From Bradyrhizobium ottawaense (GTDB lineage Bacteria; Pseudomonadota; Alphaproteobacteria; Rhizobiales; Xanthobacteraceae): a stretch of 64,000 nucleotides of DNA. Each line of letters begins with the position of its first letter. Position 1 is the stretch's first letter. The notes under the pieces are model-generated. The model did no database searches. It saw nothing but the letters and a program-made list of their open reading frames with translations, and was not told the DNA's origin. This document shows positions 1 through 10,235 of this stretch, piece by piece. The stretch lies in NCBI RefSeq assembly GCF_002278135.3, contig NZ_CP029425.2:3944001-4008000 (forward strand). Direction: 5' to 3'. The position numbers and the translations under genes were made by a program.

Positions 1-18
1 GGACGGCTCGAAGGCGTC

Positions 19-996
19 TCACATCGTCCGCTCCATCCGTCGCGCGCGATAGGCCTGCGGTGACATCAAAGTGAGCTTGCGGAACGCCTTGCGAAAGCTG
101 CTCTCGTCCTCATAGCCGGTCGTGCGTGCGATCGCCTTGATCGGCTGTGTCGTCGTCTCCAGCAACGTGCGCGCGTGCTCGACGCGGCGGCGCATGATGA
201 AGGCCTGCGGCGGCTCGTGCGTGAGCTCCTGAAACCTCCGGTTCAGCGTCCGCTCGCTGAGGCCGAGCGCGTCGGCAAGCCGTTTGACCGTCATGGGAGC
301 CTTGCCGGTGCGGCGAACCAGGAGGTCGGCCCTGGTCAGCAGCGGGTCCTGCGAGAGCAGATAGCCGACGGGCATGAAGATCGACTGGGTGCGCTGCGCG
401 GTATCGATGACGACGTAGTCCGCGCATAGTTTTGCGGTCTCCTTGCCCTCGACCAGCTCGATCAGCCTGAGCAGCAGGTCGACCCACGACATCGGGCCAG
501 CTGCGCAGACGATGCGGTCCGCAACCGTGATGACGGCGTCGGCGGCGAGGTCGATGGTGGGATGACGCTGCCGCAGTTCGCCCTGCAGCCACCAGGTGAT
601 GGTGGCGCGGCGGTTGTCGAGCAGGCCGGCGCCGGCCAGCAGGAACACGCCGCTGCAGAACGCGCCGATCAGCCGGCCGTTCGCGTGTTGCTGCCGGAGC
701 CAGACGCCGGCCCGGGCATATTGCGGTTGCAGGCGCTCGGCCGTGACGTGATCGACGAGGTTACCGGGGACGAGGATCGCGTCGAAGCGAGTGCGTTGCC
801 TGATCCCGCCATCGACCACGACCATCCGGCCGCCGCCGGCGCGCACGGGTTTGCCGTCGAGCGAAAGCGTCTGCCAGCTGAAGCGGGATTTTGCGCCGCT
901 CTGCTGCATGACGTGATTGGCCAGCGACAGGATGTCGGCGACGCCGGCGATCGCCGAATGCATGCAGCCTTCCAGTGCCAGAATTGCGAGCTTCAT
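19..996 (-). CDS. GlxA-family AraC-type transcriptional regulator
   Basis: 325-residue regulator made of an N-terminal DJ-1/PfpI-like domain (about residues 1-190) and a C-terminal AraC-type double helix-turn-helix (about 230-320). The first domain keeps the nucleophile-elbow type motif GAFCSGVFLLAG; in this family the domain usually acts as a ligand-sensing module rather than an amidase. The C-terminal part carries the ordered AraC signatures LGLSERTLNRRFQ and GYEDESSFRKAFRKL. The start ATG gives a methionine directly before the first beta strand of the DJ-1 fold. The next gene is divergent and encodes a small tautomerase, so the regulator may control it; that link is inference. The effector cannot be deduced. 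Confidence 0.9.
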   Translation of the reverse strand: MKLAILALEGCMHSAIAGVADILSLANHVMQQSGAKSRFSWQTLSLDGKPVRAGGGRMVVVDGGIRQRTRFDAILVPGNLVDHVTAERLQPQYARAGVWLRQQHANGRLIGAFCSGVFLLAGAGLLDNRRATITWWLQGELRQRHPTIDLAADAVITVADRIVCAAGPMSWVDLLLRLIELVEGKETAKLCADYVVIDTAQRTQSIFMPVGYLLSQDPLLTRADLLVRRTGKAPMTVKRLADALGLSERTLNRRFQELTHEPPQAFIMRRRVEHARTLLETTTQPIKAIARTTGYEDESSFRKAFRKLTLMSPQAYRARRMERTM

Positions 997-1149
997 GAGC
1001 CCCCCCGGGGTTGATGCCGCGATCCTATCCGATCGGGTCCGCGAGCGCGTGGCGGAAATTGCCTGATCTCTGTCTTATCCGCCACTGCCTTGCGGAGAGC
1101 GCCCGGTCCAATCTGCCGTCGTCGTCAACCGACATGATTGGAGAGAGAC

Positions 1150-1407
1150 ATGCCTTACGTCACCATTTCCACCGTCCGCGGCATTCTGGATGCCGCGCAG
1201 AAGAAGACGCTGCTCGAACGCGTCACCGACCTCCTGGTCGAGGTCGAAGGGCAGGGCAGCCCGGATTTCCGCCGCAACGTCTGGGTCAGGATCGAGGAGC
1301 AGGAGCCCTCGCACTGGTCGCTCGGCGGCATGCAGCCGACAGCTGAGATCATCGCGAGCACGTTCGGCCCGATCGGGACGGACGGGGTGCGGATCGCGCG
1401 GCGCTAG
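1150..1407 (+). CDS. 4-oxalocrotonate tautomerase family protein
   Basis: 85-residue protein starting Met-Pro, so the catalytic N-terminal proline of the tautomerase superfamily would be exposed after methionine removal. A TTG start 12 bases upstream is possible but would bury the proline; the ATG at 1150 follows GGAGAGAGAC and is preferred. The sequence MPYVTISTVRGIL followed by an amphipathic helix and an Arg-rich middle (DFRRNVWVRIEE) fits the 4-OT/MSAD-like fold, slightly longer than the classic 62-residue enzymes. The natural substrate is unknown. It is divergent from the GlxA-type regulator gene, about 150 bases away. Confidence 0.8.
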   Translation: MPYVTISTVRGILDAAQKKTLLERVTDLLVEVEGQGSPDFRRNVWVRIEEQEPSHWSLGGMQPTAEIIASTFGPIGTDGVRIARR

Positions 1408-1588
1408 CAGCACGGAATGCGTGGGCGGATCAGCTCAAGGCATGGTCCGCCCGCCACCGCCCCGTGCTCAACCGATCTACGGGGCGGTTTCCATTGCATC
1501 GCACAATCAGGACAAGGGCCTGCACCAGCACACGGCTGCATTGAGGTTCGGGAGGCGAACACCATATGCTCTGCAAGGGAGCCCTGCC

Positions 1589-3007
1589 GTGCAGACCATG
1601 AAGGCGGCCCTCGTTGCGGCGATTGGCGTCGTGGCTTTGATCTGCTGCCTCCTTCCCAGTTCAGCGGAGGAGAACGGCCGTCTTGCACTGATTGTGTCGA
1701 TCGACGGAGCCATCGGCCCTGCGTCGGCCAGTTACGTGAAGGAGGCCTTGGCCAAGGCAAGCGAACGGCGCGCCGAGGTCGTGCTTCTGAGAATCAACAC
1801 GCCCGGCGGCCTCAATACCAGCATGCGCGAGATCATTGCGGATGTGCTGGCCTCGCCCGTCCCCGTCGTCGGTTACGTCGCTCCCTCCGGCGCCCACGCG
1901 GCGAGCGCGGGGACCTATATCCTTTATGCGACCCACATCGCGGCGATGGCGCCGGGCACCAATATCGGTGCGGCAACGCCGGTGCAGATTGGCGGACCGC
2001 TGCCGGGGCTGCCGGGCGGTACACCGGACAAGGGCGGCAAAGACAAGAAGGACGGCGACCAGCAGAGCGAGAAGGATCAGCCCAGAGATCAGCTCAAGGA
2101 TGCGATGACGGCAAAGGTGACCAATGATGCGGTTGCTTTCATCCGCAGCCTTGCGGAGCTGCGTGGCCGCAATGTGGACTGGGCGGAGAAAGCGGTCCGT
2201 GAGGCCGCCACTCTCTCTGCCAACGGCGCGCTGCAGGCCCACGCCATCGAGCTGGTCGCGCGCGATCAGGCTGAATTGCTGAGGCAGCTCGATGGCCGTG
2301 TGGTCGAGGTTGCAGGCGGCAAGACGCAACGCCTCGCGACCAAGGATGCGGTCGTCGAAGCCATCGACCCCGGATGGATATCCCGCTTCCTGGCGGTCAT
2401 CACCGATCCGAATGTGGCGTTCATTCTCCTGATGGTCGGCATCTACGGCCTGATCTTCGAGTTCATGTCTCCCGGAGCCGTCGCTCCCGGCGTGGTCGGC
2501 GCGATCTGCCTGCTGATCGGTCTCTATGCGCTCAATTTGCTGCCGATCAACTATGCCGGCCTTGCCCTGATGCTGGTCGGCATCGTGCTTCTCACCGTCG
2601 AAGCCTTCAATCCGACGGTGGTGATCGGTCTCGGGGGCATCATCGCTTTCGTGCTGGGAGCGCTGATGCTCTTCAGGGTCGAGGCGCCCGGCTACCACCT
2701 GTCGTGGTGGGTGATCGGCATCACGGCAGCCGTGTTCGCCGGCTTTGCTCTGGTCGTGCTCGGTTCGCTTCGGCGTGCCGCCCGGGCTCCGGAACGGGTC
2801 GGCGCGCAGGCGATGCGAGGCTTGCCCGCCGAGGTTCTCGACTGGAGTGGGAGCGAAGGTCACGTCTTCGCCCATGGCGAGCGCTGGCAGGCGCGTGGCG
2901 CCGAAACGTTCAAGCCCGGAGAGACGGTCGAAGTCGCGAACGTTGTCGACCTGACGCTGCTGATACGGCGCGCACCGGCCAGGACCGGTGAGGGAGGTAC
3001 ATCATGA
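1589..3007 (+). CDS. NfeD-type membrane-bound ClpP-class serine protease
   Basis: About 472 residues: a signal/anchor ([14 protein letters not shown]), a ClpP/crotonase-like protease domain (about residues 30-240), four to five hydrophobic segments (about 270-400) and a C-terminal OB-fold NfeD domain. The catalytic serine lies in [11 protein letters not shown] and a lysine candidate in [11 protein letters not shown], matching the Ser-Lys dyad of long-form NfeD proteases. A low-complexity Lys/Asp/Gln insert sits around residues 150-175. The GTG at 1589 is placed 7 bases after AAGGGAG; an ATG at 1598 is the alternative start. The TGA overlaps the ATG of the downstream slipin gene, so the two are translationally coupled. 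Long NfeD proteins are known to cleave the C-terminus of their partner stomatin. Confidence 0.9.
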   Translation: MQTMKAALVAAIGVVALICCLLPSSAEENGRLALIVSIDGAIGPASASYVKEALAKASERRAEVVLLRINTPGGLNTSMREIIADVLASPVPVVGYVAPSGAHAASAGTYILYATHIAAMAPGTNIGAATPVQIGGPLPGLPGGTPDKGGKDKKDGDQQSEKDQPRDQLKDAMTAKVTNDAVAFIRSLAELRGRNVDWAEKAVREAATLSANGALQAHAIELVARDQAELLRQLDGRVVEVAGGKTQRLATKDAVVEAIDPGWISRFLAVITDPNVAFILLMVGIYGLIFEFMSPGAVAPGVVGAICLLIGLYALNLLPINYAGLALMLVGIVLLTVEAFNPTVVIGLGGIIAFVLGALMLFRVEAPGYHLSWWVIGITAAVFAGFALVVLGSLRRAARAPERVGAQAMRGLPAEVLDWSGSEGHVFAHGERWQARGAETFKPGETVEVANVVDLTLLIRRAPARTGEGGTS

Positions 3008-3765
3008 TGCTGGAATATCTGACCTATGCGGCGCTTCTGCTGCTCGTCATCATGTTTCTATCCCAGGCCATTCGGATCCTGCGCGAATACGAGCGTGGCG
3101 TCATCTTCACGCTCGGCCGTTTTACCGGCGTGAAGGGCCCGGGCCTCATCATCCTCATTCCGGTCGTGCAGCAACTCGTCAAGGTCGACCTCCGCGTGAT
3201 GGTGCAGGTCGTGCCGCCGCAGGACGTGATTTCGCGGGATAACGTGTCCGTCAAGGTCAACGCCGTTCTGTACTTCCGCATCGTCGACCCCGAACGTGCC
3301 ATCATCAAGGTCGGCGATTACATGGCCGCCACCAGCCAGCTCGCGCAGACCACGTTGCGCTCGGTGCTCGGCAAGCACGAGCTCGACGAGATGCTGGCCG
3401 AGCGCGACAGGTTGAACGCCGACATCCAGGAGATCCTCGACAAGCAGACCGACGTCTGGGGCATCAAGGTGACCGGCATAGAGATCAAGGACGTCGATAT
3501 CAACGAAACCATGGTGCGCGCGATTGCCAAACAGGCCGAGGCGGAACGGTTGCGGCGCGCCAAGGTGATCAATGCGATGGGCGAGCAGCAGGCTGCCGAA
3601 AAGCTCGTCGAGGCCGGCCGGATTCTCGCGCAGGAGCCTCAGGCGATGCAGCTGCGTTATTTCGCGGCCCTGCACGATATCGCGGGCGAACGGTCGTCGA
3701 CCGTGGTCTTTCCGCTGCCGACGGGCCTGCTCGACCATTTTATGCCGCGGCGGGACAATCCTTAG
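3004..3765 (+). CDS. Slipin/stomatin-like SPFH-domain protein
   Basis: 253-residue stomatin homologue. An N-terminal hairpin membrane segment (residues about 3-20) is followed by the SPFH/band-7 domain ([13 protein letters not shown] through the region near residue 190) and an Ala/Glu-rich helical stretch ([18 protein letters not shown]) typical of oligomerising SPFH proteins. The C-terminal hydrophobic tail ([15 protein letters not shown]) is the region cleaved by NfeD proteases in studied homologues. Its start overlaps the stop of the NfeD gene by four bases (ATGA). The pair probably acts in inner-membrane microdomain organisation or membrane-protein quality control. Confidence 0.92.
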   Translation: MMLEYLTYAALLLLVIMFLSQAIRILREYERGVIFTLGRFTGVKGPGLIILIPVVQQLVKVDLRVMVQVVPPQDVISRDNVSVKVNAVLYFRIVDPERAIIKVGDYMAATSQLAQTTLRSVLGKHELDEMLAERDRLNADIQEILDKQTDVWGIKVTGIEIKDVDINETMVRAIAKQAEAERLRRAKVINAMGEQQAAEKLVEAGRILAQEPQAMQLRYFAALHDIAGERSSTVVFPLPTGLLDHFMPRRDNP

Positions 3766-3846
3766 CGACAAGCAACAGGCTGACCCATCTTCGGCCCCAT
3801 TGGGCGTGTCGAATGTCGATCCCAACTTGAACGGGAGGAGAATTCG

Positions 3847-4983
3847 ATGACGCAGCATGCCGCCAGACCCGCAATCCCCCGCCGAAATCGGCCGTCGATC
3901 CTCGCCGTTCCGCTGATCGCCCTCGCACTTTGGTCGTGGGGGATCGCCGCGGCGCAGGCCGCCGAATCGGGCAAGGACGCGATGGCTGCCGGTCTGCCGC
4001 GCATTCTCGTGCTTGCGACCGGCGGCACCATCGCAGGCCAGGCCGACGCGCGTGCGACCGGCGCCTACAAATCCGGCCAGATCACGGGCGAGCAGCTGAT
4101 GCAATCGGTGCCGGGCCTGGACAAGCTCGCAAAGCTGAACGCCGAGCAGATCTCGTCGATCGGGTCCCAGGACATGAACGACAAGGTCTGGTTTGCGCTG
4201 GCTCGTCGCATCCAGGAGGCCTTCGACAAGAACGAGGCCGATGCGGTCGTCATCACCCATGGCACCGATACGCTCGAGGAGACCGCGTTCTTCCTCGACA
4301 ACGTGGTGCGCGGCGACAAGCCGGTGGTGATCGTCGGCTCGATGCGGCCGGCGACGGCCGTCAGCGCGGACGGCCCCGGCAATCTCTACGAGGCCGTGCA
4401 GGTGGCGGCCGACCCGCGCTCGCGCGGGCGCGGCGTGCTGGCGGTGCTGAACGACAAGATTCAGGGCGCACGCTCGGTCACCAAGACCAACACCACCAGC
4501 ATCGAGACGTTCAGCTCGGCCAATGACGGGCCGGTCGGCTATGTCGACAGCGCCGGCGGCATTCGCTTCATGGCGCAGGCTCAAGGTCTCAAGCGCGCGA
4601 CCTATCAGCTTCCAGCCGGCGAGCAATTGCCGCGCGTCGCGATCGTGTACTCGCACGCCAACATGGACGCCGTTCCGATCGAGGACGCCATCTCGCACGG
4701 CGCCAAGGGCATCGTGCTGGCCGGCGTCGGCGACGGCAACACCTCGAAGCCGGCGCTCGATGCGCTCGAAGCTGCGGCGAAGAAGGGCGTCATCGTGGTT
4801 CGCTCGACGCGGGTTCGGTCGGGCTTCGTGACGAGGAACGTCGAGGTCGACGACGACAAGAACGGGTTCGTCGTGTCCGAAGACCTCAATCCGCAGAAGG
4901 CGCGGGTGCTCACGCAATTGCTGATCGCGGGCGGCGTGACCGCGCCGGCAGAGCTGCAGAAGGCCTTTACGGCGACGTGGTAG
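3847..4983 (+). CDS. ansB: Type II (exported) L-asparaginase
   Basis: 378-residue asparaginase hydrolysing L-asparagine, and often L-glutamine, to the acid plus ammonia. A long N-terminal signal peptide (basic RRNRPS, hydrophobic core LAVPLIALALWSWGI, Ala-x-Ala sites near residue 38) indicates the periplasm. The two threonine catalytic motifs are present: ILVLATGGTIAG near the mature N-terminus and VITHGTDTLEETA about 90 residues later. Length fits exported type II enzymes. The ATG follows GGGAGGAGAATTCG. It converges on glnA across a shared terminator hairpin, so ammonia-releasing and ammonia-capturing genes are neighbours, although a functional link is only inference. Confidence 0.92.
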   Translation: MTQHAARPAIPRRNRPSILAVPLIALALWSWGIAAAQAAESGKDAMAAGLPRILVLATGGTIAGQADARATGAYKSGQITGEQLMQSVPGLDKLAKLNAEQISSIGSQDMNDKVWFALARRIQEAFDKNEADAVVITHGTDTLEETAFFLDNVVRGDKPVVIVGSMRPATAVSADGPGNLYEAVQVAADPRSRGRGVLAVLNDKIQGARSVTKTNTTSIETFSSANDGPVGYVDSAGGIRFMAQAQGLKRATYQLPAGEQLPRVAIVYSHANMDAVPIEDAISHGAKGIVLAGVGDGNTSKPALDALEAAAKKGVIVVRSTRVRSGFVTRNVEVDDDKNGFVVSEDLNPQKARVLTQLLIAGGVTAPAELQKAFTATW

Positions 4984-5014
4984 CGGGCAGGTCGTACACC
5001 CTACGATTCAAACG

Positions 5015-5042
5015 AAAAGGCGCTCCTTGCGGAGCGCCTTTT
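5015..5042. terminator. Bidirectional intrinsic terminator between ansB and glnA
   Basis: A perfect 10-bp stem (AAGGCGCTCC / GGAGCGCCTT) with a TTGC loop is flanked by A residues on one side and T residues on the other. It can stop transcription from ansB on the plus strand and glnA on the minus strand, which converge here. Confidence 0.85.
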
Positions 5043-5067
5043 GCTTGTCGGATACCTTCCGGGCCGT

Positions 5068-6477
5068 TTAGCCCGAATAGTACATCTCGAACTCGACCGG
5101 ATGCGGGGTCATTTCGAAGCGGGCGACTTCGGTCATCTTCAGCTCGATATAGGCGTCGATGAAGTCGTCGTCGAACACGCCGCCGGCCTTGAGGAAGCCG
5201 CGGTCCTTGTCGAGGTTTTCGAGCGCCTCGCGCAAGCTACCGCAGACGGTCGGGATCTGCTTCAGCTCTTCCTTCGGCAGGTCGTAGAGGTCCTTGTCCA
5301 TCGCCGGACCCGGATCGATCTTGTTCTTGATGCCGTCGAGGCCGGCCATCAGCATCGCGGCGAAGCCGAGATACGGGTTGGCCATCGGATCGGGGAAGCG
5401 CACCTCGACGCGCTTGGCCTTCGGCGAAGCGGTGTAGGGGATGCGGCACGAGGCCGAGCGGTTGCGCGCGGAGTAGGCGAGCAGCACGGGGGCCTCATAG
5501 CCCGGGACCAGGCGCTTGTAGGAGTTGGTCGACGGGTTGGTGAAGGCGTTGATCGCCTTGGCGTGCTTGATGATGCCGCCGATGTAGTGCAGGCAGGTCT
5601 CCGAGAGGTCGGCGTATTTGTTGCCGGCGAACACCGGCTTGCCGTCCTTCCAGATCGACTGGTGCACGTGCATGCCCGAGCCGTTGTCGCCGAAGATCGG
5701 CTTCGGCATGAAGGTGGCGGTCTTGCCGTAGATGTGCGCGACCTGGTGGATGCAGTACTTGTAGATCTGCATGTGGTCGGCCATCAGCGTCAGCGTGTCG
5801 AACTTCATGCCGAGTTCGTGCTGGGCGGAAGCGACTTCGTGGTGATGCTTCTCGACCTTGACGCCCATCTTGGCCATGGCGCCCAGCATCTCCGAGCGCA
5901 TGTCCTGCACCGAGTCCTGCGGCGGGACGGGGAAGTAACCGCCCTTGGTGCGGATGCGGTGGCCGAGATTGCCGCCTTCATATTCGGTGTCGGAGTTGGT
6001 CGGCAGCTCCGAGGAGTCGAGGCGGAAACCGGTCTTGTAGGGCTCGGCCGAATAGCGCACGTCGTCGAACACGAAGAACTCGGCCTCGGGGCCGACGAAC
6101 ACGCTGTCGCCCACGCCCATCGACTTCACCATGGCCTCGGCCTTCTTGGCGATGCCGCGGGGGTCGCGGTTGTAGGGCTCGCCGGTGGTCGGCTCGAGCA
6201 CGTCGCAGGTGATGACCATGGTGGTCTCGGCGAAGAACGGGTCGATCGTCGCGGTGACCGGATCGGGCATCAGGCACATGTCGGACTCGTTGATCGCCTT
6301 CCAGCCGGCGATCGAGGAGCCGTCGAACATCGTTCCTTCGGCGAAGATGTCATCGTCGATCATGCTGACGTCGAACGTCACATGCTGCCACTTGCCGCGC
6401 GGATCGGTGAAGCGCAGGTCGACGTACTTGACGTCGTTGTCCTTGATCGATTTCAGGACGTCTTTGGCGGTCTTCAT
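5068..6477 (-). CDS. glnA: Glutamine synthetase type I
   Basis: 469-residue GSI that condenses glutamate and ammonia to glutamine using ATP; a cytoplasmic dodecamer. Family motifs include the N-terminal [12 protein letters not shown], the metal-binding [10 protein letters not shown], the ATP-binding [13 protein letters not shown] and the glutamate-binding [10 protein letters not shown] tyrosine in [11 protein letters not shown] (residue 398) matches the adenylylation site of GSI-beta enzymes, so activity is probably controlled by GlnE. AAAAGGGGT precedes the ATG. glnB lies 151 bases upstream on the same strand, giving the classic alphaproteobacterial glnBA order with a shared nitrogen-regulated promoter. 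Confidence 0.97.
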   Translation of the reverse strand: MKTAKDVLKSIKDNDVKYVDLRFTDPRGKWQHVTFDVSMIDDDIFAEGTMFDGSSIAGWKAINESDMCLMPDPVTATIDPFFAETTMVITCDVLEPTTGEPYNRDPRGIAKKAEAMVKSMGVGDSVFVGPEAEFFVFDDVRYSAEPYKTGFRLDSSELPTNSDTEYEGGNLGHRIRTKGGYFPVPPQDSVQDMRSEMLGAMAKMGVKVEKHHHEVASAQHELGMKFDTLTLMADHMQIYKYCIHQVAHIYGKTATFMPKPIFGDNGSGMHVHQSIWKDGKPVFAGNKYADLSETCLHYIGGIIKHAKAINAFTNPSTNSYKRLVPGYEAPVLLAYSARNRSASCRIPYTASPKAKRVEVRFPDPMANPYLGFAAMLMAGLDGIKNKIDPGPAMDKDLYDLPKEELKQIPTVCGSLREALENLDKDRGFLKAGGVFDDDFIDAYIELKMTEVARFEMTPHPVEFEMYYSG

Positions 6478-6628
6478 GCATACCCCTTTTGGCTCTGCGG
6501 GTCGGTTTCCAGATGAGCAAAATTATTCTCGCTCGGGCGAGTTTTGCGCGACCGCACAAACGAAATCAGGCCGCCGAAGCAGCCTTCTTTCTAGTCGGAG
6601 TGTCGCAAAATTCGGGATAGCACCCGGC

Positions 6629-6988
<360 letters not shown>

Positions 6989-7138
6989 TCAAATAGCAAC
7001 GTCTTCGTCAGGATGCGCTTTTCTTAACGCACGATCTTGTCTTCGCTATGCCTGAAACCCTGACCAGTCCGGCAACAACGGCCGGCCACACCCTGATAGA
7101 TGCCAGTGAGCACGACGAACCGAAGCGGCTTCCTCGAA

Positions 7139-7154
7139 AGCAGGGTCTATGCCA
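7139..7154 (-). promoter_or_regulatory. Candidate sigma-54 (-24/-12) promoter of glnBA
   Basis: The minus strand reads TGGCATAGACCCTGCT, with GG and GC separated by exactly 10 bases as required for RpoN promoters and a T before the -24 GG. It lies about 170 bases upstream of the glnB start, in the only long intergenic space of this locus. NtrC/RpoN control of glnB or glnBA is established in rhizobia; no convincing NtrC palindrome was seen upstream, so the enhancer is unresolved. Confidence 0.65.
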
Positions 7155-7348
7155 AGTTGCACATGTCCTGATTGTTGGAGCGTTATCAGCCTTTTAACGA
7201 GCATCTCTGAGTAGTGGTGCCGACCTGCACAAAATACCGAAGACTACGAAATAGGCAAACGGTTCAATAAGTGTGCAGATCGATGTTCCCCAGGGTGGGG
7301 CGGCGCGGCATGTGCCTGTTGAAAAGGCGTTTGGACCAGGGAAGTGGC

Positions 7349-8848
7349 ATGGAAGTTCTGACCACCGCTGAAATGCAGCGCGCCGACCAGCTCACCATCG
7401 CGGCCGGCACGCCCGGTTTCAAGCTGATGCTGAGCGCGGGCCAGGCCGTCGCCGAGGCCGCCCAGGCGCTGGTGGAGGAGGGGCCGATCCTGATCGTGGC
7501 CGGCCCCGGCAACAATGGCGGTGACGGTTTTGTCGCAGCCGCCGAGCTCGCCGCGCAGGGGCGGGAGGTCTCGGTCATCCTGATGTGCGAGCGCGACCAG
7601 CTCCAGGGCGACGCGGCCTCCGCGGCGCGCGGCTGGAAGCATCCGGTGCTGCCGTTCAATCCACAGGCGATCGGACGCCCGGCGCTGATCATCGATGCGC
7701 TGTTCGGCGCAGGCCTCAGCCGTCCCGTCGATGGCGAGGCGCGCGCGATGATCGAGGCGATCAACGCCAACGGCGCCCCGGTGCTCGCGGTCGACCTGCC
7801 GAGCGGCATCAACGGCACCAGCGCGGCGGTGATGGGGGCGGCGGTGAACGCCACCGAAACCGTCACCTTCTTCCGCAAGAAACCGGCGCATCTCTTGCTG
7901 CCCGGCCGGATGCATTGCGGCCGCGTGCGCGTCGCCGACATTGGCATCGACGCGCAGGTGCTGGACGAGATCGCGCCGCAGACGTTCGAGGACGATCCGG
8001 ATGTCTGGGGCGCCGCTTTTCCGGTGCCGCGCATCGACGGCCACAAATACGCGCGGGGGCATGTGCTGGCAGTCTCCGGCGATGCGGCGGCGACCGGCGC
8101 TGCGCGGCTCGCCGCGCGCGGCGCGCTGCGGGCAGGGGCGGGCCTTGTGACGCTGGCAAGCCCGCGCGATGCGCTCGCGATCAATGCGGCCGCGCTCACG
8201 GCGGTCATGGTTCGCCCCGTCGACACCGTCGTCGAGTTCGGCGAGCTGCTCGGCGACAAGCGCTACAACACCTGCATCATCGGCCCCGGCGCCGGCATCG
8301 GTGAGCGCACCTGCGATCTCGTCCACACCGCGCTCGGCGCGCAGCGTCGTCTGGTGCTCGATGCCGATGCCCTGACGAGCTTTGCCGCAACCCCCGAGCG
8401 CCTGTTCGAATCGATCAAGTCATCGCAAGACAACGCGGTGGTGCTGACCCCGCACGAGGGCGAGTTTCCGCGCCTGTTCTCGGACCTCAGCAACAAGCAC
8501 CCGGGCCGCTCCAAGCTGGAGCGCGTGCGCGACGCCGCCGAACGCTCCGGCGCGGTGGTGCTCCTGAAGGGCCCGGACACCACCATTGCCGCCCCCGACG
8601 GCCGCGCCACCATCGCTGCCAACGCGCCGCCCTGGCTCGCCACCGCCGGCGCCGGCGACGTGCTCGCCGGCATCATCGCCGGCCTGCTGGCGCAAGGCGT
8701 GCCGGCCTTCGAAGCCGCCAGCATCGGCGTCTGGATGCATGGCGAGGCGGGACGAGAAGCCGGGCCGGGCCTGATCGCGGAGGATCTCACCGAGACGCTG
8801 CCGGCAGTGCACCGGCGGATCTATGATGCGCTGGGGGTGGAGTACTGA
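7349..8848 (+). CDS. nnr: Bifunctional NAD(P)H-hydrate epimerase / ADP-dependent dehydratase
   Basis: 499-residue metabolite-repair enzyme that epimerises and dehydrates damaged NADHX/NADPHX. The N-terminal YjeF_N epimerase domain (about 1-210) shows VAGPGNNGGDGFVAA and AVDLPSGING. The C-terminal ribokinase-like dehydratase domain (about 225-495) shows TPHEGEFPRLF, VLLKGPDTTIAAPDG and the TAGAGDVLAGIIAGLL anion-hole motif. The ATG at 7349 is chosen because AGGGAAG precedes it and it opens directly on the conserved EVLTTAEMQRAD. The gene is divergent from glnB, so the 380-base spacer carries both promoters. Confidence 0.95.
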   Translation: MEVLTTAEMQRADQLTIAAGTPGFKLMLSAGQAVAEAAQALVEEGPILIVAGPGNNGGDGFVAAAELAAQGREVSVILMCERDQLQGDAASAARGWKHPVLPFNPQAIGRPALIIDALFGAGLSRPVDGEARAMIEAINANGAPVLAVDLPSGINGTSAAVMGAAVNATETVTFFRKKPAHLLLPGRMHCGRVRVADIGIDAQVLDEIAPQTFEDDPDVWGAAFPVPRIDGHKYARGHVLAVSGDAAATGAARLAARGALRAGAGLVTLASPRDALAINAAALTAVMVRPVDTVVEFGELLGDKRYNTCIIGPGAGIGERTCDLVHTALGAQRRLVLDADALTSFAATPERLFESIKSSQDNAVVLTPHEGEFPRLFSDLSNKHPGRSKLERVRDAAERSGAVVLLKGPDTTIAAPDGRATIAANAPPWLATAGAGDVLAGIIAGLLAQGVPAFEAASIGVWMHGEAGREAGPGLIAEDLTETLPAVHRRIYDALGVEY

Positions 8849-8906
8849 GCTGTTCGCTACGGCGGGTAGGACGGGTAGGGTGCAGCGAAACCGATCTTAC
8901 AAAAGA

Positions 8907-10235
8907 TCACTCCACCGCGTACCACCGCACCAGCCGTGGCGCGGCCCAGTCGGTTGCGACGGATTCGATCAGCCATTGTCCGGGGGAGGTCGCCGCGAAG
9001 GCGATGCGCTGGGTCTGGCCGGGCTCGATGGCGAGCGTGTCGAGCCAGTACGGCTTCCAGCCGTCGTCGAGCTTGTCGAGCAGGCGGAAGTGGTGGCCGT
9101 GGAGGTGGAAGACGGTCGTCACTGGGCCTGTGTTCTTGAGGGCCAGCACGACGGTGCGGCCCGCCTTGGCGCGGAGGGCCGGGGCGGAGGATCTGGAGAA
9201 GTCGGCACACCGTGCCCATCCAGCGTCGGCTGCGCCGAGCGCGACATCGAACCGCAGGGCGCCTCGGAGATCCAGCTTGTCGGGCAGGTCGTTGGAAGGG
9301 AGCGGCTGCGGCGGCAACAGCGGCGCGCGGCGCTCCAGTCTGCCGGAGACCGCAAGCGAGCCGATCCGGTGCGCCTCCTTGCCGTCATGGAGCAGAATCG
9401 GGGCCGAGCTGGCCGCATCCACAATGGCATCGGCACGCCCGCCCGGGGCTAGGACCAGAGCACCGTTGCGCGCCGGGAACGGTTCGGCTGGTTGTCCGTC
9501 CAGGGCCATTACCCGGACGTCGTGGTTTTCCAATTTGATCGCCAGAACAGTGCGTTGGGAGCCGTTGATAAAGCGCAGCCGCAAACGCTCGCCAGCTGCA
9601 GCTGAGAGTTCAAATGAAGTCTGTCCGTTAAGCGTATAGAGCGGCGTCGCGTCCTTTGGGGCCCGTCCCGGGGGGAGTGCGGTGCCGTCCGACCGCAACC
9701 GCCACTCCTCGATCAGCAGGACCTCGTCGCGATCGACCGCGCCAGCGTTTGCCTCCTGCGCGATGACCGGAAGCGGACGCGCAGGCCGCGTCAGGACGTC
9801 CTCGAAGAGGCGGAAGTCCGCCAGCAGGGTTCCCGCGCTTGGTACTGAAATAATTGAGGTTTCGGTCGCGCCCGGCGGAGCGGGCGCGCGCCCGCGCAGC
9901 GGGTCGGCCGCGGCCGGGCCATTGAGGCCGTACCAGGCTGGGGCAAGTGGGACAGGCAGGTCGTTGCGAAACACCACCTCGCAGCGGTCGCCGCGCTTGA
10001 GACGGACGCTCCCGAGGTGGCTTACGGCGGCCAGCTCCCAGATTGGTGTAGCTGGCTGACCCGGCCTGAGAGCCAGGGTTTGCGGCCTTGCCTGAAGGGA
10101 AAGCTGGGCGGTCAGGGCCGGGGCGGCACTGCTGGCGACCAACCCGGCCGCCGAGGCGCCAAGCCCGGTGCCAAGCCCGGCGGCAAGGCCGGCCAAAAGC
10201 TCACGTCGGGTCGGGTCGAAGAACCGCGTTTTCAT
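8907..10235 (-). CDS. Multicopper-oxidase-like exported protein lacking most copper ligands
   Basis: 442-residue protein with a twin-arginine type signal (DPTRRELLAGLAAGLGTG) and three cupredoxin-like domains. The third canonical copper motif is partly kept (FHLHGHHFRLLD, about residue 375), but the positions of the first (HWHG) and second (HSH) motifs read AWYGLNG and ADFRLF, and the C-terminal HCH-x3-H motif is replaced by GQWLIESVATDW. It therefore probably cannot hold the T1 and trinuclear copper sites. The closest known logic is the copper-free oxidase-fold protein FtsP/SufI, a Tat-exported cell-division factor; orthology is not claimed. Genes on both sides are unrelated. Confidence 0.75.
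   Translation of the reverse strand: MKTRFFDPTRRELLAGLAAGLGTGLGASAAGLVASSAAPALTAQLSLQARPQTLALRPGQPATPIWELAAVSHLGSVRLKRGDRCEVVFRNDLPVPLAPAWYGLNGPAAADPLRGRAPAPPGATETSIISVPSAGTLLADFRLFEDVLTRPARPLPVIAQEANAGAVDRDEVLLIEEWRLRSDGTALPPGRAPKDATPLYTLNGQTSFELSAAAGERLRLRFINGSQRTVLAIKLENHDVRVMALDGQPAEPFPARNGALVLAPGGRADAIVDAASSAPILLHDGKEAHRIGSLAVSGRLERRAPLLPPQPLPSNDLPDKLDLRGALRFDVALGAADAGWARCADFSRSSAPALRAKAGRTVVLALKNTGPVTTVFHLHGHHFRLLDKLDDGWKPYWLDTLAIEPGQTQRIAFAATSPGQWLIESVATDWAAPRLVRWYAVE

Noticed and set aside
1190..1588. N-terminal extension of the NfeD protease gene by about 130 codons
   Set aside because: The extension overlaps the tautomerase gene in another frame, is Arg/Ser-rich shadow sequence, and would place the signal peptide internally.
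3058..4917. A 619-codon open frame on the minus strand opposite the slipin and asparaginase genes
   Set aside because: It is antisense to two well-supported genes, has no ribosome site and has His/Arg/Asp-rich composition typical of shadow frames in high-GC DNA.
7205..7235. GTGCC-GACC-TGCAC inverted arrangement as an NtrC site near glnB
   Set aside because: The half sites point the wrong way compared with the NtrC consensus (GCAC on the left, GTGC on the right).
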